64,000 nt of DNA, from positions 62,315,160 through 62,379,159 of the forward strand of contig OX104130.1 of the NCBI GenBank assembly GCA_944470555.2, given 5' to 3'. Numbering within the stretch: the first letter of the stretch is position 1; each line of letters starts with the position of its first letter. The DNA is from Heterobilharzia americana (Eukaryota > Platyhelminthes > Trematoda > Strigeidida > Schistosomatidae). The position numbers and the translations under genes were made by a program. Of this stretch, positions 46,094 through 56,429 are shown piece by piece. The notes under the pieces are model-generated. The model saw only the letters and a list, made by a program, of their open reading frames with translations. It made no database searches and was not told the DNA's origin.

Positions 46094-46905
46094 TTGGTTC
46101 ATTGAACTCACTCGGGTTAGTAAAAGACGATTAAAGAATACTTCTTTCGGTAAAGTTTCTACGGAATGATTCAAACTCCTTGATATTTCAGCCGACCACA
46201 AATCATGCTTACCTCCCTTTAGGGTGGAGATTTCTGAGAAATCTTTCTTATGTTTTGAGCGATTGTAAGAATCATATTTTTTCCACTTTTCTGAGGGCTT
46301 TGATTTACTGTTTATTGGTGGGACATGATGATTTTTCGGATCATTTACTCCAAAAGACGATAAGAGAGGATGGTGTGCTACGCATGCTGAGCACATTTTC
46401 GTCAGTTCATTTCCATGTGAATCAGATGTGGAAGAACAGCATGTTTTTAAATCACCTGCAAAGTCATTGATCTGTGAATAGTTAGCTTCACGTGGACATG
46501 TACAAAATAAGTATTGGATATTAACAGACTTTTTGTTTAGAGATCTATTAGATTTAGTAAGTCTCCTCACTCTTCCATTGGTGTCTACAGGACTTTTAGA
46601 GCTTCCAGTCCATTCTAAATGATACCATAATTTGGGATCAGGCACTCCAGTTGGACGGAAGCAAAATGACAACTCAGATGGTACTGGAACTTTTGGAAGG
46701 TGCCGTTGCTCAACACCAACAGAAACGTTTGACGTGAAGTCTTTGATCTTTGGAGGTGGTTCAGGACCAATTTTGACTGGCTTTGTAGTACTGAACGATG
46801 AAACTGGTGGCGGTAACGGACGAGCTAAAGTAGGTGAATGCACTAGTCCAACCACAGGGGAATATGGATCCGTTGTTACTCTCGACTGAGGTAGGAAGCC
46901 ATTTG
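46094..46905 (-). CDS. PLXN: Plexin exon: long linker between RBD and second GAP segment
   Basis: 812 nt. The acceptor TTTTTATTCACAG precedes CAAATGG at 46905; the donor is CAA|GTAATA. The open frame runs without stop for 270 codons after a split first codon (phase 1). The first part is Pro-rich (LARPLPPPVSSF), followed by KLWYHLEW, matching the plexin (K/P)LWHLVK landmark. Then comes an insertion of about 140 residues with clustered cysteines (FCTCPREANY, LKTCCSSTSD, MCSACVAHH) and many Ser/Lys, then VFFNRLLLTRVSSMNQ, matching EIYLTRLLxxKGTLQ at the entry to the second GAP segment. The insertion is much longer than in vertebrate plexins. Its cysteines have no known role. Confidence 0.9.
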
Positions 46906-47047
46906 CTGTGAATAAAAATTTTAAGAAAACTCATGTATAACAGTCGTATGATTACTAGCAGTCAAAATTACTTAAGAAAAATGAGTATACAGATAACACA
47001 AGTGAATTTGCGTACTCCCATCAACTTTCTTCAGGAAAGTTAATTTA

Positions 47048-47350
47048 TTTTGAGATTAATGGGGATTTTAATGGACTGGCAGTTGAAGAACCATTGAAAA
47101 TTGGGAGGACTGGATGACTGCTGCGTCCTAGTATGGGACTCCTCAGCAGCCTGCACCCACGACCCCACCACAGGTCGAAATCGGGACCTTCAGGTTTCAC
47201 GCAGAACATATTAACTATTCAGCAACTGGGTCGGAGTTTATTAGTTCACAGTTTCCGACTTCTACCAATTCGCGATACAGCGCGATAATCACCCAAGGTC
47301 TTCAATTGGAACCTACTTCCCTTCCGACTGGCTCACCCTACATATCACAG
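47048..47350 (-). repeat. SINE1 copy, near full length
   Basis: All parts are present, including the 5' head (forward TTTCCGACTTCTACCAATTC). CTGAGGA and stem II are intact, but GAAA has become GCAG, so the ribozyme is dead. Confidence 0.78.
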
Positions 47351-47394
47351 GTTCTCATAAGAACTTCGGTATATCCACCTAGAAGCATGTCACT

Positions 47395-47485
47395 GATGAG
47401 TGTACTGCTGAGGAGTTTCATACTAGGAAGAAACAGCTGTCCAATACTCCCAGGTTTTCAATGGTTCTCCAACTAATATCATTGA
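47395..47485 (+). repeat. SINE1 3' fragment
   Basis: Begins at the hammerhead (GTGTACTGCTGAGGAG), keeps CTGAGGA, GAAA and CAGCTGTC, and ends ATATCATTGACAAC. Stem II is disrupted (GTTT against GGAA). Lies head to head with 47048-47350, about 45 bp away. Confidence 0.72.
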
Positions 47486-48594
47486 CAACTGATTTAGTGT
47501 GCAGACAATAATTCTTATTTATTTCACTGAGGCCTGGTAACGCGAGAAGCATATAGGTCTGATGTTAAACCATACTAATTTTGATCTGAATTATAATAAT
47601 TGGCTTGCAGATGTGATGCGATGCAATACAGCATGTCGAAAATTCTAAATTGTGCCAAAAATTGTTTGCAATAAAACTATTATTATTATTAGGACGAAAA
47701 CAATTTGAAGTGTAAAAGCGATTCATCTAACGAGTGGACCTACTGAGAATTGTTGCTGAACGTAAAACACCTAACAACTCGTGTATGGCTAACAATAAAA
47801 ACTGAGTTTAAAATTTTAAGGCGTTCAGTAAGCTGTAAGATAAGTACTGTTAAAAATTTTTCAGATGATGGTAAAAATAAACGTTGGTCCTATGAAACAG
47901 TAAAAATGAATCAAAAATATTTCAGTTTATTCCAGAAGCAAGATGAAGTGATGCCCAGATAACAATATTGAACAGCACATAAAATTTGACACAGTTCCAG
48001 TTTGATTCATAATGACAAGGTTATGCTATGGACAAAAAGAATAATTTCGACTGAGCTACTTGTTTATGGATAAGTAGCATCGTAAAAATATGAGTATTTT
48101 CCTTGAAAAACCTCAAGTTTCAACCAAGAAATTGAGTGACAATTAAAAATATGAATGAAACGGGAAAAAAAGTATTATGTATTGGAAAATCAAATCAGCA
48201 GGATAAGAGTTTAACTGCTGTTCAGACAAGTTATAAAAAAGATATAGGAAAAGAGATACGTTAGTATATTGTCCATATGCTGCCTTAACAACTTATTTCT
48301 GAAAGCAAGGTATATTAAGTAAATTAATTAGCATTTTAAGTATTCACAATTTCACTTAATGTGTACTCTTGCTAAAAATATAATTAATAAACACAAAATA
48401 GGTCAGAAAAATCAAAGAGAGAGACTTCATAACGAATACTGAGAAAATCTAAAGGGAATAATCAACAATGACTATTCAAACAAGCCATGAACACTTACAT
48501 AATCCCATGCTTATAACTTAAAGCATTCTGAAAGCATACTGAAAATACAAAGAACAATCAAAAACAGTCATAATGTGAACAAAATTGCTCACTG

Positions 48595-48810
48595 AGAGGC
48601 AGGTATATCCAGTCGATGAGTCTCAAGTAAGATGGAAAGTGCGTCTTGGATTTCAGTGCAAGCCCCTATCCATCACTGCTAGAAAAACTGAGATGACAAG
48701 TATTATCGGTGCATCCGCTGGGAGCGTATATCCCAATACCGACTGATCACTTAGGCCTAATCAACGATGGGATAATACAAGCAAGATGTTTCAGTCAAAA
48801 GAAGCGTTAA
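48595..48810 (+). other. Coding-like relic of unknown family
   Basis: The plus strand reads, with one or two stops, QSMSLK-DGKCVLDFSASP and AYIPIPTDHLGLINDGIIQ. The amino-acid texture is protein-like, but I do not recognise the family. A repeat-borne ORF remnant is the likeliest explanation. Confidence 0.3.
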
Positions 48811-49029
48811 ATTGTCAGTGGTGACAAATTCATACAAGCGAACTGTTCCGACAGTATTTAGGGTCCACACGAATTTCAAATTTTCGGTCATTATAGCTAG
48901 TGATAAACAAAGAAAACGGATATACGCGAGTCGGCATCTTGGAACAAGCTATGTACCACAGCTTATGTGTAAGAGTTAAGAATATCAACCAGATCCTTGG
49001 GTAAAAATAGGTACAACAACTTTGAAGCA

Positions 49030-49700
49030 AAGGTCAAACTATCCTCAGTTGAACTGTTACTCTATGGGTGTGAAACATGGCCATTAAAGGTAGAAGACAA
49101 CTGGTTTTTGACCGTCGTTGTCTTCGTAGAATAGACAGTGTTTTATGGTGTTACCAAGTGAATAAACCAGGTCAGATGTAGAGTTTTAGGGAGGAGAGGT
49201 AAGACAGTTGGTGCGGTTGTGGACTTTCATCGACGGAGATGGTTGACACATGTATTACGTATGCCCAGCCGCCATCTGCCTCATTACACAATGTTGGCTA
49301 AAGTAGGTTCAGGATGGAAAAAGGCTCGGGGCGGTCAGACTGAGATATGGCATGAATGGATGATGAAGTCCTTGACTGTTGGTTTGAGCCATGCATGGCA
49401 ACGCACACTAACCGGTTGGGGTCCACGGGACAAGAGAAAGCAGTGATTGGAGACTCTACGTGATACGGCTCAGAACCGAAATCAGTGGTGCAGGTGTATA
49501 CACACATTATCCTCATCTTAACCGCTATACCGAAACTCACCGTTTTCTCATACTTCATTCCTCTCTTTTACTACTTTCTACTTATTTTGACCAATTTTCT
49601 ATCCTTCTTCATCTTTAACTTATTGGCTTGTTACATGATATGTTGGTATGAGGTGTGGGAACTTGGACCGTTACGCAGTAATTCCTGGTCCTATCCTGAT
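49030..49700 (+). mobile_element. RTE-clade LINE (family B) 3' end
   Basis: Plus-strand pieces VELLLYGCETWPLKVED-like near 49040, then VDFHRRRWLTHVLRMPSRHL, PHYTMLAKVGSGWKKARGG, WGPRDKRKQ, and the terminal NRNQWCRCIHTLSSS-like segment ending near 49515. The 3' UTR to about 49700 (GGAACTTGGACCGTTACGCA) is shared with 57790-57840. 5'-truncated, with frameshifts. Confidence 0.82.
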
Positions 49701-50149
49701 CATGGTAATGATTCATAATATCTACACAGTACTGAGTTTACTTGCGAGATTCAAAAATGAATACTGAAATATTTTTTTTAGAAACAAATGTTTTCAGCGA
49801 TCGTTAAAATAAGATTTGACTCAATATGCAGCTACTAGAAGAAGTCGTTTTGTCTGTTAAGCATGGTTTCAAAGATGTCTACGTCGAGATTTGAATATAA
49901 ATACTTTACCTGTCTTCGACGCTTAAAGAGAAGCTGAAAACTGAAAAGCATTCACTTACAGCTTTACAGACGAAGTAGATAAAGATAAATATAAATTTAC
50001 CAAACCACAGAAGCACAATGAAAACAAAATATTTTTCTACTACTTCAAGTGTACAGCGTAGTAATCATAAGATAACCGATATACTGACATCGTAAACATG
50101 TGCAAGTGTTTCCATTTTTACCAGGCTAATATAATTTATACTTTCAAAA

Positions 50150-50738
50150 CTGCTTCAATACTACGGAATACCACAAACCTTTATCAATCTCATTCAACAA
50201 CTATATGCAAATGCCACATGCCAAGTAATTCACAATGGGAAGCTCAATAATGCTTTCGAAGTGAAGTGAAGACAGGAGTGAAACAAGGTTGCCTACTATC
50301 CCCCATGATCTTCCTGATTGTAGTGGACTGGGTCATGAAACAAACAGTGGGGTGTGGGAAGAGGGGGGGTACGCTGGACCGCGGAAAAGAACATAGAAGA
50401 TTTGGATTTTGCCGAAGACTTGTCTCTAATGTCATACAAACTTGAAGATCTACAGACGAAAACTAACAAGTTGACAGAAGAAGCGAGGCAGCGAAGACGG
50501 GACTTCCTTCAGGTGGACGTAGAGAAGACGGAGGTGATGAAGATACTCAACCAACAACAAACTCCAATCACCATCAATAGGAGAAGCCTAAAGGAAGTAG
50601 CCTCTTTCACCTATCGAGGCGGCACCGTTTCAACTACAGGGGGCGGCACAGACGAGGACGTCAAAGCCAGGATCACAAAAGCAAGACAGGCGTTCATTAA
50701 CCTGAAACCATTGTGGAGATCTTCTGCACTCAGCATGT
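50150..50738 (+). mobile_element. RTE-clade LINE (family A) internal fragment
   Basis: The plus strand covers the RT middle: YYGIPQTFINLIQQLYANAT, then in the 50354-50740 frame IEDLDFAEDLSLMSYKLEDL (catalytic FADD has become FAED), LNQQQTPITINRRSLKEVAS, FTYRGGTVSTTGGGTDEDV, LKPLWRSSALSM. It ends abruptly at about 50738, where 16757-17343 would continue. It shows the undisturbed form of the region that carries the microsatellites in 13655-15750. Confidence 0.85.
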
Positions 50739-50739
50739 G

Positions 50740-51815
50740 AAACAAGCTAAATATGTAATCATATGTGATTATACGCCAAGTATAAAGTATCTATTGCCAA
50801 ACGATATGCTTACATTGTGAAGAATTTGATAGAGGTTGACTGCGACTGAACTTAGTTAAATCACAAGCAACCAATGCAACGCGCGTGTAGTCATTGAGCT
50901 GAAAACCAGAATAATTCAAAGAAAAATTATTAAACGATTAAAATAGATGAATATGACAATGGTGCAGCAATTCGTGAATAACAGAGTAGCAATTACTGAA
51001 ATAATCAGTTAGGTTACATTATTTCGTCTACGAAGACAGTCTTTTTCATAAAATACAGTACCGTTATTGGCTATCTCAATAGTTGTTAGAATGGCCTTTG
51101 GAGCCATCCAAATAATAGTATTGAAGACCAAAGAATATAATCCGATCGGTCACACAATTATAACATGGAGCAACAAAACAAGCTAGTTTAAGCTATTGAA
51201 AAATACAACATAAAAGGATGAATAAACCGAAACTTTATTCAATAAACAGCGAGAAAGATGTATATGTGGTGAAACCACACCGAGATAATCGACTTTTGGA
51301 GCGTTGCCAACAGGTCTTAACCACTGATATCTTATGTCTTGAGAATCATTCTATCAGTAAATCTAAGCTTTCTCACAGAGTTCAAGCTGACTTTTTGATA
51401 AGTGGCAGCAAACATGAAAATAACCTTCACGTCGACTACCCCCAGACATCTAACATCAATTAAAATGCACGATGGTGCTTAGTCTCCCTCATAACTTGGT
51501 GACAACATTGCAAAACGATGAGTAGAATTCAATCGACAACAAGAAATCGGTTACTCTCAAGTGACTAATAAATGTAATGACTTTTATGCGAGGTTCTACG
51601 TCAATTTTATCGGTCGGTTTGTCTGTTTATCTACGCTAACTTATCTACATTTTGTGCAGAACACTTTGTTTAACACTGACTGTACCTATTAGACAACAGT
51701 GATGATAACAAAGTATTGGTAACTTAAGCACATATAAAAATCTTTTCTGTAGTCATTGTTGTCACTGAGTTGAATAAAAGTTTAGGTTTTATCACTTGCC
51801 AAAAGTTGACCGATG
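50740..51815. other. Plexin intron, nothing recognised
   Basis: Includes an 81-codon plus-strand frame at 51218-51463 with no family resemblance, which I do not call a gene. Confidence 0.3.
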
Positions 51816-52026
51816 AGGAATAATAATAATTCACTTTATTCCAAAAAATTTGTGGTACAATTTGGAATTCTCAGCGTAATATATATTGCAATAACAACAA
51901 AATATAAGTATATACATACTACTTTGCAGCCTTTTGAATTGTTTTATTATAAAAATTTAAGTTATGTGAAGAATATTAAAAACGAGAAAATTTTGCATTG
52001 TAAGTTAAATTATTGAAATGAGATTT

Positions 52027-52836
52027 TTAACTGTCACAAAGTTGATGTGTGATTTCTGTTCTAACACTTTTTTCCTCACAAAATATACGTGCAAGGTAAG
52101 GTACAGTCGAGTTCTTATACTTAGCTGTACGAGCATACAGTCTTATGTAGTTTCTCCTTGTCCTCCCTGAGGAGATACATGGAGAGAGCTGTAAATGAAG
52201 TGGATGCTCACTGTCAGTTAAAATTTCTGTAGCTAGTAGCTTGCAGGAATTTATATGTCGATCAACTACAGTGTTAATCAGTTGAGCCAGAGACACACCA
52301 CTCACCCTGCTGACGGTCTTCAAAGCCCTACGCAACATAACATAGTCCTTTTTAAGAAGACCAGGAAAGATTAATGGGGAACAATATAGAAGAATAGGTA
52401 AAATGCAGGAATTAATAAATTGTAAAAGAAGCAGTTGAGTTATACCAGAAAGCCTCAATTTCTTTACGTAATAAGTTAAACGAAAGATTTTTTTACAAGT
52501 CAATAAAATATGGGACGACCAACAAAGGTCAGAAGTAAAACCCAACCCAAGATAGTTCACACTCGATTTACTTTCTGCAGAAATACCATTGATGCAGCAG
52601 GCGTCATGAGATTTAAGCAGCTCACATAAGTCTTGTTTACGCCTGAGGCTAAAATTAACGGTCTGACATTTAGAGGGGTTTAGTTTGAGACCATTTGAGA
52701 GAGACCATTTACCAACTTCAGACAAGAATTCATTTAATTTCGAGCAATCCAAAGAAGAGTTTACTGGAATAGAAATCGTCAGGTCGTCAGCATACTTGAT
52801 AAAATTAGTTTCAACAGAATAAGGCAAATCGTGCAA
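52027..52836 (-). CDS. CR1-like element: C-terminal RT
   Basis: 269-codon frame. It starts LHDLPYSVETNFIKYADDLT, where YADD is the RT catalytic motif C, and continues with NGLKLNPSKCQTVNFS, VNYLGLGFTSDLCWSSHI, LPILLYCSPLIFPGL and a C-terminus ending THQLCDS. A seven-base T-run on the coding strand (forward A-run near 52837-52843) separates it from the motif-B frame. The last part is the thumb and C-terminal region of CR1-type RTs. Confidence 0.88.
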   Translation of the reverse strand: MHDLPYSVETNFIKYADDLTISIPVNSSLDCSKLNEFLSEVGKWSLSNGLKLNPSKCQTVNFSLRRKQDLCELLKSHDACCINGISAESKSSVNYLGLGFTSDLCWSSHILLTCKKIFRLTYYVKKLRLSGITQLLLLQFINSCILPILLYCSPLIFPGLLKKDYVMLRRALKTVSRVSGVSLAQLINTVVDRHINSCKLLATEILTDSEHPLHLQLSPCISSGRTRRNYIRLYARTAKYKNSTVPYLARIFCEEKSVRTEITHQLCDS

Positions 52837-54631
52837 AAAAAGGAAAACAGAAAAGGAGAAAGTACAGCACCTTGAGGCACACCAGCTTCAGTAAGCAATG
52901 AAGTCGAGCGCATCCTTTATGAATAGTGTACTGTTTCCTTTCAGAAAAATAAGAATGCAGCCATTTTGTAACCCATGGATCAGTGTGAGCTATGGCAAGC
53001 TTATTTAACAAAAGTGGTCTAGGAACAGAGTCAAAGGCTGATGAGTAATCCAAAAAGGCACAACGGACATACTTAACACCTTTGTCGAGACTAGAAACAA
53101 TATTATGATGCAAGACAGTAGCTGCATCTAAAGTACTCCTCCGGTGTTTGTAAGCAAACTGTTTTGGATCTCTGAAGGCCATCAATGAAGGCTCAATCAC
53201 AAGCAGAAGTAATTTCTCCATTGTCTTCAGAAAAGGGGAAGTTATAGCGATGGGTCGAAAAGTAACATCTGATCCAGAAGATGGCTTAGGCACAGGTACA
53301 ATTTTTATCTGCTTCCAAGCAGTGGGTATTATGTTTTTAGAGAACGATACATTGAAGATATCTGTAAGTGGATGACACAAAATATCTGCACATTTTCTAA
53401 ATATGATACTAGAAACACCATCAGGACCTAAGCTTTGGGAGGGATTCAAAGACTTTAGACATTTAAATACATCATTTGTATTGAAACCTGGAAAGCAGCT
53501 ATCCACTTGATTTTGCACATTAGGAAGGGTGAAATTAGCTTGCCGACGTATAAATGACTTGTTTAACGCGCAGACATCCGAACGAGTTTGTGTTGTCATC
53601 TGTTTTTTACCAGTAAGCTCTTTAAATAATTTCCATATATTGGAAGAGTTCTTACACGATAAGAACTCGTTGTATATAGTATTCAGACGTTGTATTTCAG
53701 ACTTAATTAGGCAGTTAAGCCTTTTAACGCCAGGGTGATCTCTCGCCTTATACAACCTTTCCTTTTCTCTCCGAAGCCTCTTGAGATGAGGAGAGGAAAG
53801 TCTGTCAAATCTCATGTAAATTGTTTCAGTAGGGCAGCAGATATCGAGACAGAATCTGAGATAGCTTGTGATATTGGTAATAGTGTTGTCTAAAACTTCA
53901 TCAGCAAATATATCCCAGTCCGTTTCTATAAGCATGCTTCTCAAACGTAATATATTTTCTTGTGAATAGCATCTGTATTGAACTTTCCTTGAAAGGTATG
54001 CAAAAGCTTTCTTGTATAATTTTCCGTACACTTTAGGCAAAACACGAACGATACAGTGGTCGGAATTTAGCAGTGGAGCCCGTTTACGGGCTTCATATAT
54101 GCCAGGTTCATTTGTAAATGCAAAGTCTAAGGTGTTGTCAAGACGAGTGGAAAAGTTAACCATATTTTTATGACCCAATGATAATATAAAACTGTAGTCA
54201 CATGAGTTAAAATCACCACAGACAATAGACAAGGAGTTTCCCAGAACCGGAGCAGCAAATTCAGTGAATTTATCAGCAAAAGTTGACAAATCTGAGAAAC
54301 TGCAGTCAGGTGTGACATACATGTTTGTGATATATATGTATTTGTATTTGCTCAAATGTTTGGGACGACATTTGATGGTAATGCACTCAATTTTTTCGTT
54401 AGAGAAGCAGAAGCATACATAGTTGGAGGACGACCAGTTAGTACTAATAAATGTTGCTACACCACCACCACATTTCTTCTTCGAAAAGCTTCGATCTTGT
54501 CGAAATAATTTGAAACCATCTAAGCAGACTAAGTCATCATCATACAGGTTATGAAGCCACGTTTCCTGCAGCATTATTACACCCATGTTTCGATAAACAT
54601 TTGAAGCCATTTCGTTAAAAAAAGTTTGCAA
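52811..54631 (-). CDS. CR1-like element: endonuclease and N-terminal RT
   Basis: 606-codon frame. Endonuclease landmarks: MLQETWL (about residues 19-25), VCGDFNSCDY (about 140), LLNSDHCIVRVLP (about 190). A charged linker follows (LKRLRREKERLYKARD). RT landmarks: SLGPDGVSSIIFRKCADIL, FRPIAITSPFLKTMEKLL, CAFLDYSSAFDSVPRPLL (motif A). From about 52908 the frame is wrong; the true continuation, TEAGVPQGAVLSPFLF (motif B), is in the next frame. The endonuclease start up to 54663 is also in another frame. The catalytic residues that can be seen are conserved. Confidence 0.88.
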   Translation of the reverse strand: MQTFFNEMASNVYRNMGVIMLQETWLHNLYDDDLVCLDGFKLFRQDRSFSKKKCGGGVATFISTNWSSSNYVCFCFSNEKIECITIKCRPKHLSKYKYIYITNMYVTPDCSFSDLSTFADKFTEFAAPVLGNSLSIVCGDFNSCDYSFILSLGHKNMVNFSTRLDNTLDFAFTNEPGIYEARKRAPLLNSDHCIVRVLPKVYGKLYKKAFAYLSRKVQYRCYSQENILRLRSMLIETDWDIFADEVLDNTITNITSYLRFCLDICCPTETIYMRFDRLSSPHLKRLRREKERLYKARDHPGVKRLNCLIKSEIQRLNTIYNEFLSCKNSSNIWKLFKELTGKKQMTTQTRSDVCALNKSFIRRQANFTLPNVQNQVDSCFPGFNTNDVFKCLKSLNPSQSLGPDGVSSIIFRKCADILCHPLTDIFNVSFSKNIIPTAWKQIKIVPVPKPSSGSDVTFRPIAITSPFLKTMEKLLLLVIEPSLMAFRDPKQFAYKHRRSTLDAATVLHHNIVSSLDKGVKYVRCAFLDYSSAFDSVPRPLLLNKLAIAHTDPWVTKWLHSYFSERKQYTIHKGCARLHCLLKLVCLKVLYFLLFCFPFFARFALFC

Positions 54632-54663
54632 ATTATATTAACACTAACTATGATTATTCTCAT

Positions 54664-56429
54664 TTTGCATATCGTTCAATATATTCAATGTCACTCAAAA
54701 GTGGATGGTGTATATATATAAATGAGTATCTGTCTATATTTTCACATTTTACATCAATCAACACAGTGGAGTGAAATCAACACGAGAGAATAATCCGAAA
54801 TAAATATGATATGAGTAATGATTAGAGGATTTTATGAAAAAGGTGACAAGGTATCAGTGGAAAACGATAAGTGGAACACAAACAATGAAACATGAATAAA
54901 TCCACTCAACTGTGATAGATTGTGAATTATAAAAATGTTTATTTCAACTGTACCAGTGAAATGATCAACATGCTATCAAAATACTTAAACCAAAGGTTAT
55001 ATAGGCTTCATTGAATGAGAGTCAATTTAATAAGTCTGAAATGATTGCCTTGCTGAACATGAGTTTTCAGCTAGATAGAGGTTATATACCCACGAAACAC
55101 ATCTTGGCTACCCCAATAACTAAATCAATACCTTTTTAAGCATTTACAGGGTAACACATTAGGATTACTCAATGCAATGATTTTATAGACAACAAGATAA
55201 TGATGATACCAAGATCATGCCAAACACACATCCTTAACCTTTTGAAATCCTTCCGGTTGACTACGTCCTATAGTCATAAGGTAGGGAAGAAATACATTTT
55301 TCTAAGACATAATAGAATCTGCTGTCGAATCTAAAGTTTCTGTATTCAAATGGTGGTTATCCTTACACACTGAAATGAAATAATGAGCTATGTTGACTGA
55401 AACGACTGTTCTTTGAGGTCTTGACATGCCAAAAGGCTTTATTAGATAAAAATAAAAAAGATGATGTCATGGTGTAAACAGCTTTGACAGTAGGAATCTG
55501 AGACAGGCTGGACACGAGTGTAAAACAGAGTGTTTCTCTCGGGGGACTAGCATTACAGTTATGCTGCCTTCCTATTTTTGAAAGAAGAGATAAAAAAAGT
55601 TATTTGTTAAAGCTGCGTATTTCACTTTGACTGAAAAGTGTTTCACCATAAATGGTAATGTTCTCTAAATATACACATAAGTATACAAAACATCAACACC
55701 TTTAAAAAGGCATTGTGTGATTCGTCTCTCGATGAAATCTGTTGAACTCTGTGATTCTTCAAAATTCATCTTTTTTTGAGGTGCATTCTTAAATAATTTA
55801 CCAGTGATTGCTGTTAACTATTCAAATCAGTGGAGCAAAGTTAAAATGAAGCTGCAAAGTTTTTTTGTACTCAACTTGAAAATATAACACACAGAAATCA
55901 TTGTAATTAGAGAGTAGCTAATGAAGTGTGTTTATCATATTATTATAGTAATTTTTATCCTCATGTAGAATGATGTCATAATGAGTTGAGTGAAAAACGG
56001 CAGTTAAAATAGATCAACTTAGAATCTTGAAATCAGATTAGAAGATACCACTACCTAACTGATGCGATAAAATGTACAGATAATAGAAAATAGGTAATAC
56101 ACAATTTCGTACATACGTTCATAGGGTCAAATCTGACGACAGAACATAATTAGAAAGTTTAAAATAATAAAGTAACATTCAAGGTAGTAAAAGGTGCATG
56201 AAACAAGGATATATAATGTTTACAATTCCAAAAATGATAGAGACCATACAGATTCGTGCCAGTTTAGTCAACTTTGAATCAAATCATTCTATGATTCCCA
56301 TTACGGCTGAGAGTAACAGCCAGTAAGTTTCTCAATTGTAAAAGCATCTTGACAGAAATACTCATAGCTTTTTTCTTGTTGACATACATTTTTGTGCTGT
56401 TCAAATGAATGTTGCAGTAAGGAAAAAAA
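54664..56429. other. Plexin intron, nothing recognised
   Basis: May contain the 5' UTR of the CR1-like element. The missing plexin exon could be here, but I could not identify it. Confidence 0.3.

Larger units (their letters stand above)
51820..54663 (-). mobile_element. CR1-clade non-LTR retrotransposon, nearly intact
   Basis: Minus strand, about 2.8 kb in the 46906-58293 plexin intron. One protein with an AP-type endonuclease followed by a reverse transcriptase is spread over three reading frames. Landmarks and layout fit the CR1 clade, to which schistosome SR1 and Perere belong. Translation probably begins at the ATG 54661-54663 (MRIIIVSVNI). The 3' end lies near 51820, after an ATT-rich stretch. 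Only three frame breaks were found, two of them in seven-base A/T runs (about 54619 and 52840), the third near 52908. No internal stop codons otherwise, so this is the youngest-looking LINE in the window. Confidence 0.88.

Noticed and set aside
46180..46889. Plus-strand frames opposite the long plexin exon
   Set aside because: Antisense shadows of the real minus-strand exon 46094-46905.
48640..48690. Candidate for the missing plexin exon (minus-strand AG followed by AGTGATGGA)
   Set aside because: The frame hits a stop after three codons, and the rest does not match the RBD end.
51218..51463. 81-codon plus-strand frame in a plexin intron
   Set aside because: Starts with ATG and is not low-complexity, but I recognise no domain and it is not long enough to stand out statistically.
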